This document shows, in pieces, positions 54,404 through 62,985 of a stretch of 64,000 nt of DNA. The position numbers and the translations under genes were made by a program. Numbering within the stretch: position 1 is the first letter of the stretch; every line of letters begins with the position of its first letter. The stretch is from Planctomycetaceae bacterium (GTDB taxonomy: Bacteria > Planctomycetota > UBA1135 > GCA-002686595), in NCBI GenBank assembly GCA_011525785.1, contig WYBT01000002.1:1-64000 (forward strand). The letters are read 5' to 3'. A model generated the notes under the pieces. The model was not told the origin of the DNA. It saw nothing but the letters and a program-made list of their open reading frames with translations, and did not search any database.

Positions 54404-56110
54404 ATGCCCACTCTCCGCAATTTCACCATCCGCACTCGACTCCTGGGCCTCAACGGTCTCGCGCTGGCGCTCGCCGCTGCGCTGGGTCTGACCGGCATCG
54501 TCGAGCTGAACACCGTCGCCGACGCCAGCAGCACGCTGGCCGAGTCGGGCCTGGCGCTGCGCAACCACATGGCCGCCGACATGATGCACGACGCGATCCG
54601 CGGCGACGTGCTCGCGAGCATGCTGGCGCGCACCGACGCCGAGCGCGAAGAGACGCGCAACGCGATCGTCGAGCACGCGGAGACCTTGCGCGGTGCGGTG
54701 GCGGAGAACCACGCGCTCGATCTGCCCGGCGACGTGCAGCGCGCGCTCGAAGAGGTCGGGCCTGCGCTGGAGGCCTACGTCGAGAGCGCCGAGCAGACCA
54801 TCGAGATCGCGCTGGCCGACGTGGAGGCCGGCCGCGCTCAGTTCCCGCAGTTCATGGCGGCCTTCACCGACCTCGAAGAGCGCATGGAGACCGCCTCCGT
54901 GAGCATCGAAGAGTTCGTGGCCGCGACCGAGAGCCAGACGGCGCAGATGCAGGCCTCGGCGCAACGCATGGTGCTGCTGATGTGGGTCGGCGCCTCGATC
55001 ATCCTGGCGCTGGTGGCGACCGCCATCGCGCGCTCGATCACCGGCCCGCTGCGCGCCATGGGCCAGCGCGTCGACGACATCGCCAAGGGTGACGGCGACT
55101 TGACGCGGCGCCTCACGATCGACGGCAGCGACGAGCCCGCGGCGCTGGCGCAGTCGCTCAACACCTTCATCGACAACCTCGAGGCGATCCTGCGCGATGT
55201 GCGCGCAGCGGCCGAGCAGGTGGAGCGCGAGGCGCGTTCGGTGAGCTCGAGCAGCGAAGCCATCGCGAACGGCGCGCAGAGTCAGGCCGGCGCGCTGGAG
55301 AGTTCGGCGGCGAGCCTGGAGGAGCTCACCAGCACCGTCCAGAACACCACCTCGAACATCGAGAACGTCGACCGCATCGTGACCGCCACGCGCTCGAGCG
55401 CAGAAGGCGGCCAGCAGGTGGTGGTCGGCGCGGCGGAGGCCATGCGCACGCTGACGCAGTCCTCCAAACGCATCAGCGCGATCGTCTCGATCATCGACGA
55501 CATCGCCTTCCAGACCAACCTGCTCGCGCTCAACGCCGCGGTCGAGGCCGCGCGCGCCGGCGAACAGGGCCGTGGCTTCGCGGTGGTCGCCAGCGAAGTG
55601 CGCAACCTCGCGCAGCGCTCCGCCGACGCCGCCAAGGAGATCAAGCAGCTCATCGACGATTCCGCGCGCAACGTCGAGTCCAGCGCCGGCATGGTCGACC
55701 GCTCGGGCGCCACGTTGGCGGAGATCTTCGAGTCCGTGCAGCGCATCTCGGCCATGACGCGCGAGATCGCGGGCGCGAGCCGCGAACAGTCGTCGGGCAT
55801 CCAGCAGATCAACTCCGCCGTGACCCAGATGGACGCGGTGGTCCAGGAGAACTCGGCGCGCACGGGCGAGCTCACGGACGCCTCGCGGGCGATGGCAAGC
55901 GAAGCCGGCCGGCTCGCGCAGCTGGTCGGGCGCTTCAAGCTCTCGGGCGCGCCCGCCGGTGGCCGCGCATCGGCGGGTTCGCCGCCGTCGGCCGCGTCGG
56001 CGCTCCCTGCGCGGGCCGCGTCGCGCTCGAAGAGCTCGAACAGCGCCGCTGGACAGCGCGCCGCGCAGCTCACGGCGGCTGCGAGCGAGGGCGACTCGAC
56101 CTGGGAGTGA
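54404..56110 (+). CDS. Methyl-accepting chemotaxis protein
   Basis: This is a 568-residue receptor. It has an N-terminal membrane helix (about 12-35), a periplasmic four-helix-like ligand domain (about 36-190), a second helix (about 192-213) and a HAMP domain ([28 protein letters not shown]). The signalling domain (about 270-525) has the hairpin tip [44 protein letters not shown], which is the contact site for CheA and CheW. It ends in GDSTWE, which resembles a shortened NWETF-type tether for CheR but lacks the final Phe. No other chemotaxis gene is nearby, so the receptor is an orphan in this window. Confidence 0.95.
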   Translation: MPTLRNFTIRTRLLGLNGLALALAAALGLTGIVELNTVADASSTLAESGLALRNHMAADMMHDAIRGDVLASMLARTDAEREETRNAIVEHAETLRGAVAENHALDLPGDVQRALEEVGPALEAYVESAEQTIEIALADVEAGRAQFPQFMAAFTDLEERMETASVSIEEFVAATESQTAQMQASAQRMVLLMWVGASIILALVATAIARSITGPLRAMGQRVDDIAKGDGDLTRRLTIDGSDEPAALAQSLNTFIDNLEAILRDVRAAAEQVEREARSVSSSSEAIANGAQSQAGALESSAASLEELTSTVQNTTSNIENVDRIVTATRSSAEGGQQVVVGAAEAMRTLTQSSKRISAIVSIIDDIAFQTNLLALNAAVEAARAGEQGRGFAVVASEVRNLAQRSADAAKEIKQLIDDSARNVESSAGMVDRSGATLAEIFESVQRISAMTREIAGASREQSSGIQQINSAVTQMDAVVQENSARTGELTDASRAMASEAGRLAQLVGRFKLSGAPAGGRASAGSPPSAASALPARAASRSKSSNSAAGQRAAQLTAAASEGDSTWE

Positions 56111-56171
56111 GCCGGGCGCGGGCGCCGCTCGTCACGGGCGTTCGTCCGGGCGTTCGTCTCAGGCGCCCATT

Positions 56172-56693
56172 TCAGGCGCTCGCGCGCTCGCTCGCAAAGG
56201 TCGCGATCAACACCACGCGCGCGCTGTCGGCGTGGTTCCAGGCCTCGTGTTCGAAGCGATCGTCGAACACCAGGCAACGCCCTTCGCGCCACGCGCGCTG
56301 CTCTGTCCCGATGCGCAGCGCGACGTCACCCGGCGGCACGATCAGCCCCAGGTGGCAACGCAGCACGCCGCGCAGCTCGCCGCAGTGCGGGTAGAGGTGC
56401 GTGCCGGGGCGGAACAGCGACAGGCCGGCGTTCACGAGGCCGGGAATCGCTTCACAGGCGCGCGCGGTGTGCGGCAGGAGCGCGCGATTCTCTTGTAGGC
56501 GCCGGCCGGAGCCGAACAGACCCAGCCACAGCCAGCCGTTCTCGTCGTACCGACCCGAGACGGTGGTCAGCGAGTCGGGCGCCGGCTCGAAGTGCTCTTC
56601 GCCGAGCGCACTCACTTCGTCGCGCAGTTGCGGAAAGCTCGCCTCGAGCGCGCGCGTGAAGTCGAACTCGCCCGGTTCGAAGAAGCCGCCCAT
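56172..56693 (-). CDS. Aspartyl/asparaginyl beta-hydroxylase-like protein
   Basis: This is a 173-residue non-haem iron, 2-oxoglutarate-dependent oxygenase of the PF05118 family. The segment GTHLYPHCGELRGVLRCHLGLIVP with its iron-binding His and the Arg of the cosubstrate site, and the later second His in CLVFDDRFEHEAWNHADSARVVLIATF, match the double-stranded beta-helix family. In animals the family hydroxylates Asp/Asn in EGF domains; bacterial members modify lipid A (LpxO) or peptides, so the substrate is open. The gene is short but complete. It is convergent with the chemoreceptor gene. Confidence 0.9.
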   Translation of the reverse strand: MGGFFEPGEFDFTRALEASFPQLRDEVSALGEEHFEPAPDSLTTVSGRYDENGWLWLGLFGSGRRLQENRALLPHTARACEAIPGLVNAGLSLFRPGTHLYPHCGELRGVLRCHLGLIVPPGDVALRIGTEQRAWREGRCLVFDDRFEHEAWNHADSARVVLIATFASERASA

Positions 56694-56803
56694 TTGAGGC
56701 GCGAGAGCCTACTCGCGCGCGCTGCGTCGGTGTGCGCTTGTCCTCACATGACGCCAACACGGCCTCGAGCGCTCGCGTAGGTGCGCGCGCACCGAGGTCC
56801 CCC

Positions 56804-57562
56804 ATGAACGCCGCCCACTCCGCCGGGCTGCTCGCAGCACTTTCGTGTGTGCTGTGGAGCTGCGCGAGCCCCATCGAATCCGTCGAGCCCGTCGCTCGCG
56901 TCGAGCCCGTCGAACTCCGCAGCGCCGCGCTCGACGAGCGCGCTGCGCCTTCGCCTCCGAGCGAGGCCGCGCGCGCGCAGAGCCCCGGCGAGCTCGAGGA
57001 CGCGCCCTTCTGCCGACCGCCGCGACCGCTCGTCGACGACGGCAAGTTCTACGTGCTGGGGCCGGAAGCGGCGCACCCCTTCGTGCGCTACCTCGACGGA
57101 CAGGTCTCGCTGAACTCCACCTGCGCCATCCGCCGCGGCAACAAGCTCAGTCGCAAAGTGCCGCCGGTGTACGTCAACGGCCGGCCGATCGGCTTTTGCT
57201 GAGTGCCCTGCCCCGACGTCTTCGTGCAGGACGTCCCGACCTTCGTGCGCTCGTGCGGCCTGTCGTTCAACGACTACTTCGACGAACGCCGGCCCGCGCA
57301 GATCGACGCCGAGCACTGCGTGCGCCTCAACTGGGAGGCCTTCTTCTTCGCCGACGCCTGGGAACGCGAGCGCTTCCGTTCCGACCCGCTGCTGTACTGC
57401 GGCCTGCTCACCGATCCGATCAGCCGCCAGCGCTTCCGGCCCGTGGCCGACTCGCCGCGCGCGCTGCACGAGGGAGTGACCTACTTCTTCGAGAACCAGC
57501 AGCACCGCGAGGCCTTCGAGGAGGCGCCGCAGAAGTTCTGTTTGCCCGGCTGGGCGATGTAA
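56804..57562 (+). CDS. Probable selenoprotein of YHS/metal-binding type, in-frame TGA at codon 133
   Basis: The frame starting at ATG 56804 reads a lipoprotein leader (LLAALSCVLWSCAS), a Pro/Glu-rich linker and a metal-binding-like unit (NSTCAIRRGNKLSRKVPPVYVNGRPIGFC) that runs into TGA at 57200-57202. The same frame continues at once with VPCPDVFVQDVPTFV, so the motif is C-[TGA]-x-x-C. In YHS-like/heavy-metal proteins with FCCPGC, the second Cys sits exactly at the TGA. The continuation (to 57562) ends with a YHS-like segment (YCGLLTDPISRQRF, YFFENQQHREAFEEAPQKF). Read as selenocysteine, the product is 252 residues with continuous homology on both sides. If TGA is a stop, two pieces remain: 56804-57202 (132 aa) and 57203-57562 (GTG start, 119 aa, no ribosome binding site). 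A nonsense mutation or sequencing error is the other explanation. Confidence 0.7.
57200..57230 (+). promoter_or_regulatory. In-frame TGA with adjacent hairpin, possible selenocysteine insertion site
   Basis: Just after the TGA, CCTGC (57207-57211) pairs with GCAGG (57226-57230), with an inner ACG/CGT helix and a TCTT loop that begins 16 nt after the TGA. Bacterial SECIS elements are hairpins in this position, but the known ones have a G in the apical loop, and this one does not. The structure is therefore suggestive only. Confidence 0.3.
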
Positions 57563-57612
57563 CTCGCGGCGCGCCGCCGGCACAATCGCGACGCGACGCG
57601 CGCGCGAGCACC

Positions 57613-58146
57613 ATGCTGCGACTGTTCCTGGCCCTCTACCCGCCCGCGGCCGTCGCGCGCGAGTTGCTCGAGCAGCTGGCCCGACTCGAGCTGCCGCAGC
57701 ACCGTCCGACGCCGCTCGATCAGGTGCACATGACCGTGCTGTTCCTGGGCGACGTCGACGAACGCGACCTGACAGCAACCGTCGAGTCGGCCGAGCGCGC
57801 GGCGGCCAGCGTGGCGCCGTTCGAGTTGAAGGTGAACGCGCTCGAAGCGCTCCCCGAGCAGGGCTTGGCGCGCCTGATCGCCGCCGCGACCGACGCGCCG
57901 CGCGAACTCGTCGAGTTGCGTCGACGGCTCGTCTCGCGACTCGCGGCGCAGCGCGCCAAACCCGGCCCGCTGCACCCGCACCTCACGCTGTGCCGCTTTC
58001 CGAGCCCGACGCGCCTGGACTTCGAACCCGTGCCGCTCGCGGGGCCCGCGTTCCGCGTCGACGCGCTCTCGCTGCAGAAGAGCGTGCTGCACACCGCGGG
58101 CGCCGAGCACCGTCAGATCGCGCGCATCGCGCTGGGCGAGGCCTGA
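57613..58146 (+). CDS. thpR: RNA 2',3'-cyclic phosphodiesterase ThpR
   Basis: This is a 177-residue member of the 2H phosphoesterase (LigT) family, which opens 2',3'-cyclic phosphates at RNA ends. The two H-x-T-x motifs are HMTV (His39) and HLTL (His123), with FLALYPP at the start and a conserved PLHPHLTLCRF environment. Length agrees with the family. It starts at ATG 57613, 51 bp after the TGA-containing gene. The gene is followed by a strong inverted repeat. Confidence 0.93.
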   Translation: MLRLFLALYPPAAVARELLEQLARLELPQHRPTPLDQVHMTVLFLGDVDERDLTATVESAERAAASVAPFELKVNALEALPEQGLARLIAAATDAPRELVELRRRLVSRLAAQRAKPGPLHPHLTLCRFPSPTRLDFEPVPLAGPAFRVDALSLQKSVLHTAGAEHRQIARIALGEA

Positions 58147-58203
58147 GCTACTACGTCGAGGAGAGTCCTGGCGTGGCGCGAGGACTCTCCTCGAAGTCGT
58201 AGC
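58147..58203. terminator. Long hairpin between convergent genes
   Basis: The 23-nt arms 58147-58169 and 58181-58203 match at 21 of 23 positions around an 11-nt loop. The repeat begins directly after the thpR stop. No T-tract follows. It probably ends both thpR and the convergent sigma-fusion transcript, although its length is unusual for a terminator. Confidence 0.6.
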
Positions 58204-58214
58204 GACGAAACAAA

Positions 58215-58301
58215 CGCCTCAGCGCGGCCAAACGCCGCGGCGCGTGTCGGTGCTCTGGCCGACACGCCCATTGAATGCGGTGTGAAGGACGCGCTGAGGC
58301 G
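58215..58301. repeat. Nested inverted repeats in the thpR 3' intergenic region
   Basis: CGCCTCAGCGCG (58215-58226) is the exact reverse complement of 58290-58301. Inside it, GCGTGTCGG and CCGACACGC (58242-58267) form a perfect 9-bp stem with an 8-nt loop. Together they would make an 87-nt branched structure on either strand, next to the long hairpin at 58147-58203. It may be a structured 3' UTR or a small RNA; no family recognised. Confidence 0.5.
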
Positions 58302-58312
58302 CGCCGCCCGCG

Positions 58313-61300
58313 TCAACGCAGCTCGAGTTCGATCTCCAACGGCTCGGGCCCAGCAGCGACGGCGAAGACAGCGCTGCCGCTCAGCGCGAAACCGTCGCTC
58401 AGCTCGAGGCGATAGCGCCCCGGCGCGAGGTTGCGCGTCACGCGCCGCAGACCATCGTTCGACGAGCGGCGCATCGTCGGCGTGGTCGGGAACACCGCGC
58501 CGCTGTCCAACTGCTCGATCCGCCCGCGCAGCGCCAGCGCTTCGTCGAAGGCTCCATCGCGGACCGCGAACGTCACCGGCACGCCCGTCGGCGCGGCGAG
58601 TTCAACGCGCGTCCGCGCGCCGGAGACGATCGGCGCTGGCGCCTCGAAGACTCCCGAGTGCGGGAGCATCAGACGCAGCAGCCAGTCGCCGGGCGCGCTG
58701 GGCATGCAGGTTCCGCGGCCGTCGCGCAGCTTGAAGAGGGTGATCATGCAACCGCTGTCGCGCGCGACGAGCAGCGCGCTGACGGAGCCGCGATCCGTCG
58801 GCGAGAGGCCCGTGACCTGCACCTCCACCTGGCCCGGCGGCTGCGAGGTGTGCTCGCCCAGCGCGAGTTCGGCGAAGGGCTCGAGCTCGAACGGCCCCAG
58901 GTGCAGGACCTCGTCGCCTTCGCCCTGCACCACCAGGTGGTGCACGCCGGCGGGGAACGGACCGACGCGGCGCGCGCCGTCCGACAGGCGCTCGATGGCG
59001 GCGGGAATCGGGCGGCCGTGCGAAAACACGTAGACCTCGCCGAGTTCGCGCCCGGCGCTGTCGCGCGCGCTCAGAACGACGAACGCCGTCGGCGCGCGTT
59101 CGATCGGAATGCGGAGCTCGAGCGGTTCGCCGCCGCCGTGCACGCCGGCGCGCCGGTCGATGACGCAGCCGCCGGGAGCGCTGCGCGTGATCAGCGTCGC
59201 GCCGGCCGCGCCGAGGTCCTCGAAGACGAACTCACCCGCGGCGTCGCTGACGGTCTTCAGCGCCGGCGCGCCCAGTCGCAGCGCCTCGATATGCGCACCT
59301 TCGAACACCACGCCGTCCGCGCGCCGCACGACGCCCCGCAGCGGCGCCGGGCCGCCGCACTCCGGCGACCAAGCGTGCACGCCCTCGGTCGCAGGCGACG
59401 CGAGGGTCGAGCAGGTGCGCTGGGCGCTGTCGATGGCCATCAACACCTGCGCACCGCGGCCGATGCCCGCGAGCTCGAACTCGCTGCCGCGCGGCCCCAG
59501 CCAGCGCGGTGAGAGCCAGTCGAGCTGCTGGGGATGCGCAGCCACGGAGTCGGCCTTCAACGTCACGCTGCCCGCGGCGAGCGCAGGCGAGCGGAGATTC
59601 CCGCGCCAGACCGCACCGGCGGGAAGTTCGACGCGCAGCGGCTCATCGCCGTCGACCGACAGCTCCACGGCCGCGAATCCGGCGGCGCGCGCCCGCAGCG
59701 GCGCGGACCAGGGCGGCGCCAGCCATTCGCCGACGAACTCGCCGCGCTCGTCGCAGCGCAGCTCGAGCGGCGCGAAGAGCGTGTGCCCGGCCTGCAAGCT
59801 CACCAGGGCGCCCGCCTCGACCAGCGGACCGACGAGCACGCGCGCTCCGGCGAGCGGCGCGCCGGCCTGCGACAGGACGCGCCCGCGCACTTCGCGCCGC
59901 GCGCGACTCAAAGTGAACGATGCACCGTCGCCGCCGAGGTTCGAAGCGAGGATCATCGTGCTCGGTGCGAAGCCGGCGGCGTGCAGCGCGATGGCGCACT
60001 GCGCGGGGACATCGCGCAGCTCGAAGCTCCCGTCCGCGGCGCTCTCGGACACGTACTGCCCGTCGTTCAACGACTCGGCGGTGCTGAGCCAGACGCGCGC
60101 TCCGCCGACCGCGGCGCCGTGCTCGTCGACCGCGCGTCCGCGCACCAGCACTCCGGCGGGCACGGAGAGCGACACGCGCGCGCCCTGCGGACCGAGCGCG
60201 AAGACGTGCGGCGCACAGCGCTCGGCGCGCAGCTCCCACTCGCCGTGTTCGAGCCCTTCGACACGCGCCGCGCCGTTCGCGTCGGTGCGCAACTGCAGTT
60301 CGCGAAAGCTCGGATCGGCGCCCCAGCGCGGCGTCAGGCGCAGCGCGAGCGTTGCGGGCGCGCCGTCCGAGGCGAAGTGCGCAGTGATCTGGAGCGCGCC
60401 GTCCGCGGGCGACTCGCGCGGATCGGGCGCGACACGTGCAGCGCTGCGCTGCGGGCTCTCGCGCGCGTCGCGAAGCTCGTCCGCAGCGGCGCTCGCTGCG
60501 CTCGAGGCCGCGCCGGAGTCGGGTTCGGAGCTCGACCACGCGAACCACGCGAGCCAGCACGACACGAGCGTGAGCGCCAGCGCGCTCCACAGCCCCGCGC
60601 TGCGCAGCGCCGACGTCGACGTCGACGCGGTGGAGGAGTCCGGCGACGAGCTCGGCGCGGCCGGCTCGAGCAGCTCCGCCGCGCGCTCGAGCAGGCGCGC
60701 GCGTTGGTCGGCGAGGCTCGGCGCCGAAGCCGCGTAGCTCGCGAGCGCCGCGGCGAACGCCGGAGGCAGCGCGTGGCGCAGCCGCTCGACGCCGCGGTGG
60801 ATCCAGCTCTTCACGCTCCCGGCCGGGTGGCCGAGTGCGTGCGCGATCTGCGTCGGCGTGAGTCCGTGGACCAGGCGCAGAGTCAGCACGTCGCGCTGGG
60901 GCGAAGGGAACTCGGCGATCGCCTCGCGCAGCGCAGCGGCGAACTCGCGCGCATCGGCCAGCTCCGCGGGGTCCTCGCTGGGCGGCGCATCGAAGCGCCA
61001 GCCCTCGAACTCGCGCTCCCGGGCGCGGCGCTCGCGTCGCGCGACGTTGACCAGGATCCCGCACATCCAAGGGAGCAAGGGCCGGCTCGGGTCGTAGCTG
61101 TCCGCCGCTCGGATCGCGTCGAGGAAGGTCTCCTGAACCAGGTCCTCCGGCGAGACCCCGCGGCGTCCCAAGTGGTGGGCCACGAGCAGCAGTTCCTGGG
61201 CCACGAGGTCGAACACCTGCGCCAGCGCCTGCGGCTCACGCGTGCGCCGAAATTGGCAGAAGGTCTCGCGCGCCGCGTCGGCATCGCGCGACTCTCGGCC

Positions 61301-61327
61301 GTCGGACTCGGATCGGTTGGAACGCAA
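58313..61327 (-). CDS. ECF sigma factor fused to transmembrane carboxypeptidase-regulatory-like protein
   Basis: This is about 1004 residues. The cytoplasmic part has sigma region 2 (about 35-100: SPEDLVQETFLDAIRAADSYDPSRPLLPWMCGILVNVARRERRA) and region 4 (about 135-188: FPSPQRDVLTLRLVHGLTPTQIAHALGHPAGSVKSWIHRGVERLR). A linker and one membrane helix (about 245-264: LWSALALTLVSCWLAWFAW) are followed by about 740 extracytoplasmic residues of repeated carboxypeptidase-regulatory-like beta-sandwiches (VRGRAVDEHGAAVGGARVWLST, VRGRVLSQAGAPLAGARVLVG, LRGVVRRADGVVFEGAHIEAL). A sigma factor tethered to the membrane would need release or a special mode of action. The start is uncertain: TTG 61327 begins the protein-like stretch, with no good ribosome binding site or nearby ATG. 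It is convergent with thpR. Confidence 0.88.
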   Translation of the reverse strand: MRSNRSESDGRESRDADAARETFCQFRRTREPQALAQVFDLVAQELLLVAHHLGRRGVSPEDLVQETFLDAIRAADSYDPSRPLLPWMCGILVNVARRERRAREREFEGWRFDAPPSEDPAELADAREFAAALREAIAEFPSPQRDVLTLRLVHGLTPTQIAHALGHPAGSVKSWIHRGVERLRHALPPAFAAALASYAASAPSLADQRARLLERAAELLEPAAPSSSPDSSTASTSTSALRSAGLWSALALTLVSCWLAWFAWSSSEPDSGAASSAASAAADELRDARESPQRSAARVAPDPRESPADGALQITAHFASDGAPATLALRLTPRWGADPSFRELQLRTDANGAARVEGLEHGEWELRAERCAPHVFALGPQGARVSLSVPAGVLVRGRAVDEHGAAVGGARVWLSTAESLNDGQYVSESAADGSFELRDVPAQCAIALHAAGFAPSTMILASNLGGDGASFTLSRARREVRGRVLSQAGAPLAGARVLVGPLVEAGALVSLQAGHTLFAPLELRCDERGEFVGEWLAPPWSAPLRARAAGFAAVELSVDGDEPLRVELPAGAVWRGNLRSPALAAGSVTLKADSVAAHPQQLDWLSPRWLGPRGSEFELAGIGRGAQVLMAIDSAQRTCSTLASPATEGVHAWSPECGGPAPLRGVVRRADGVVFEGAHIEALRLGAPALKTVSDAAGEFVFEDLGAAGATLITRSAPGGCVIDRRAGVHGGGEPLELRIPIERAPTAFVVLSARDSAGRELGEVYVFSHGRPIPAAIERLSDGARRVGPFPAGVHHLVVQGEGDEVLHLGPFELEPFAELALGEHTSQPPGQVEVQVTGLSPTDRGSVSALLVARDSGCMITLFKLRDGRGTCMPSAPGDWLLRLMLPHSGVFEAPAPIVSGARTRVELAAPTGVPVTFAVRDGAFDEALALRGRIEQLDSGAVFPTTPTMRRSSNDGLRRVTRNLAPGRYRLELSDGFALSGSAVFAVAAGPEPLEIELELR

Positions 61328-61501
61328 GGGTGAACTCGAGGTGGCGCAGGCGGCGGACCTGGGCGACGCCGCGCGAGGGGACTTGCCGCGGCGCCGTCGC
61401 CGGGTTGCGCGAAAGCGCGGACTTCTCGCGCGAGCGCGGGCCGGCGCTTGGAGACCGGGGATCCGCGCGCGCCCCGCTATCCTGACACCTCGGCCCTTCC
61501 C

Positions 61502-62605
61502 ATGAGCGAACACGACTCCACCGACCGCACGATCACCTCTCTGCCGCTTTCGAGCGAGCGAGAGGTCGAGTGGACCCACGTGCTCGTGGTGGTCGAAGGC
61601 GCGAGCGCGGGCGAGCGCTTCGTGCTCGGGCGCGAGCTGTCGATCGGCCGCGATCCCACCTGCGATGTGCGCCTGGTCGACCGCTCGGTCTCGCGCCTGC
61701 ACTGCCGCGTGAGCCTCGCCGAGCAGCGTGCACTGGTGACCGACAACGGCTCGACCAACGGCACCTTCGTCGACGGCGTGCGCGTCCAGGACAGCACCGT
61801 GCTCAAGCCCGGCGCGCTGCTGCAGATCGGCGACCACTTGCTGCGCCACGACGTGTGCACCACGGCGGAGGCTGCGCGCGAGGTGGAACTCGCGCAGGAT
61901 CTGCGCAAGGCGCGCGAGTACGTGGCCGCGCTGATCCCCGCGCCGCTCGCGCGCGCCGATGTGCGCATCGAGTGGGCTTTCCAGCCCTGCGCGGCGCTCG
62001 GCGGCGACCTGCTCGGCTACCACTGGATCGACGACGCGCGCCTGGCGCTGTACGTGCTCGACGTGTGTGGGCACGGAGCCGGCCCGGCGATGCACTCGGC
62101 CTCGGTCTTCAACGCCTTGCGCGGACAGACGCTGCCCCACACCGACTTCGCTGCGCCCGCGCAGGTGCTCTCCGCGCTCAATCAGCACTTCGCGATGGAG
62201 CGCCACGGCGGGATGTACCTGACGATGTGGTACGGCGTGCTCGAGCCGCGCACGCGGCGACTGAGCTTCGCCTCGGCCGGCCACCCGCCCGCGCTGTTGC
62301 TCGAGGGCGCGCGCTCGACACGACTGGCGACGAAGAGCCCGCCGATCGGAGTGAGCGAGGGGCGGCGCTTCACGCAGGCGCAGGCTGAAATCCGCGCCGG
62401 CGCGCGCCTGTGGGTGCTCAGCGACGGCGTGTTCGAATTCACTTCGAGCGACGAGAGCGTGTTCTCGCTCGACGAGTTCGAACGCGGCCTGCTCGAGACG
62501 CCGCGCTCGAGTCCGAGCGACGTGCAAAGAGCACTTCAAGGTCGCGCAAAGCGCGGAGTCTTCGAGGACGACTTCTCGATGCTGACGGTCTCGATGGGGC
62601 CGTGA
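61502..62605 (+). CDS. FHA domain-containing PP2C (SpoIIE/RsbU-type) phosphatase
   Basis: This is a 367-residue protein. The FHA domain (about 28-115: LGRELSIGRDPTCDVRLVDRSVSRLHCRV, DNGSTNGTFVDGVRV) binds phosphothreonine. The SpoIIE-type PP2C domain (about 150-365) has IEWAFQPCAALGGDLLGY, LYVLDVCGHGAGPAM with a metal-binding Asp, LSFASAGHPPALL, LWVLSDGVFE and FEDDFSMLTV. RsbU/SpoIIE-type phosphatases dephosphorylate a STAS antagonist; the STAS gene lies 19 bp downstream and an RsbW-like kinase follows. The FHA domain would connect this switch to Ser/Thr kinase signalling. Confidence 0.93.
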   Translation: MSEHDSTDRTITSLPLSSEREVEWTHVLVVVEGASAGERFVLGRELSIGRDPTCDVRLVDRSVSRLHCRVSLAEQRALVTDNGSTNGTFVDGVRVQDSTVLKPGALLQIGDHLLRHDVCTTAEAAREVELAQDLRKAREYVAALIPAPLARADVRIEWAFQPCAALGGDLLGYHWIDDARLALYVLDVCGHGAGPAMHSASVFNALRGQTLPHTDFAAPAQVLSALNQHFAMERHGGMYLTMWYGVLEPRTRRLSFASAGHPPALLLEGARSTRLATKSPPIGVSEGRRFTQAQAEIRAGARLWVLSDGVFEFTSSDESVFSLDEFERGLLETPRSSPSDVQRALQGRAKRGVFEDDFSMLTVSMGP

Positions 62606-62624
62606 GAGCCAGTAGGCTCACGGG

Positions 62625-62975
62625 ATGAACCTGCGCGTGCTCGAAGCTCCCCCGACCCAAGTCCATGTCGCGCTCGACGGCCGGTTGGACACCGCCGGCG
62701 TCGATGCAATCGAAGTGAAGTTCAACGCCGCGGTCGTCGCGCGCCGCAAGGACGCCGTGGTCGACCTGAGCGCGCTCGAGTTCCTCAGCTCGATGGGCGT
62801 GCGCATGCTGCTGCTCGCCGCCAAAGCGCTCGAACGCACGGGGCAGCGCATGGTGCTCGTAGCGCGCGGCCCAGTGATCTCGACCGCGCTGCAGCACAGC
62901 GCCATCGACGAGTTGATCCCCGTGGCGCAGGACCTGGACCAGGCGCGCGCGATCCTGGCCGGCGGGCGGCCCTGA
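62625..62975 (+). CDS. STAS-domain anti-sigma factor antagonist
   Basis: This is a 116-residue SpoIIAA/RsbV-like protein. The STAS fold is seen in VHVALDGRLDTAGVDAIEVKF, VVDLSALEFLSSMGVRMLLLAAKAL and ILAGG. The phosphorylatable Ser lies in FLSSMGVR (usually D-S-x-G; here S-S-M-G, so Asp is replaced by Ser). Unphosphorylated, the protein binds the RsbW-like kinase and so frees its target. It lies between the phosphatase and kinase genes. Confidence 0.93.
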   Translation: MNLRVLEAPPTQVHVALDGRLDTAGVDAIEVKFNAAVVARRKDAVVDLSALEFLSSMGVRMLLLAAKALERTGQRMVLVARGPVISTALQHSAIDELIPVAQDLDQARAILAGGRP

Positions 62976-62985
62976 CTGGCGAGCG

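Noticed and set aside
56804..57202. Treating the two halves around the TGA as two separate genes
   Set aside because: They share one frame, the second half begins directly after the TGA without a ribosome binding site, and the C-C-x-x-C motif is only complete across it. I kept this as an alternative, not as the main call.
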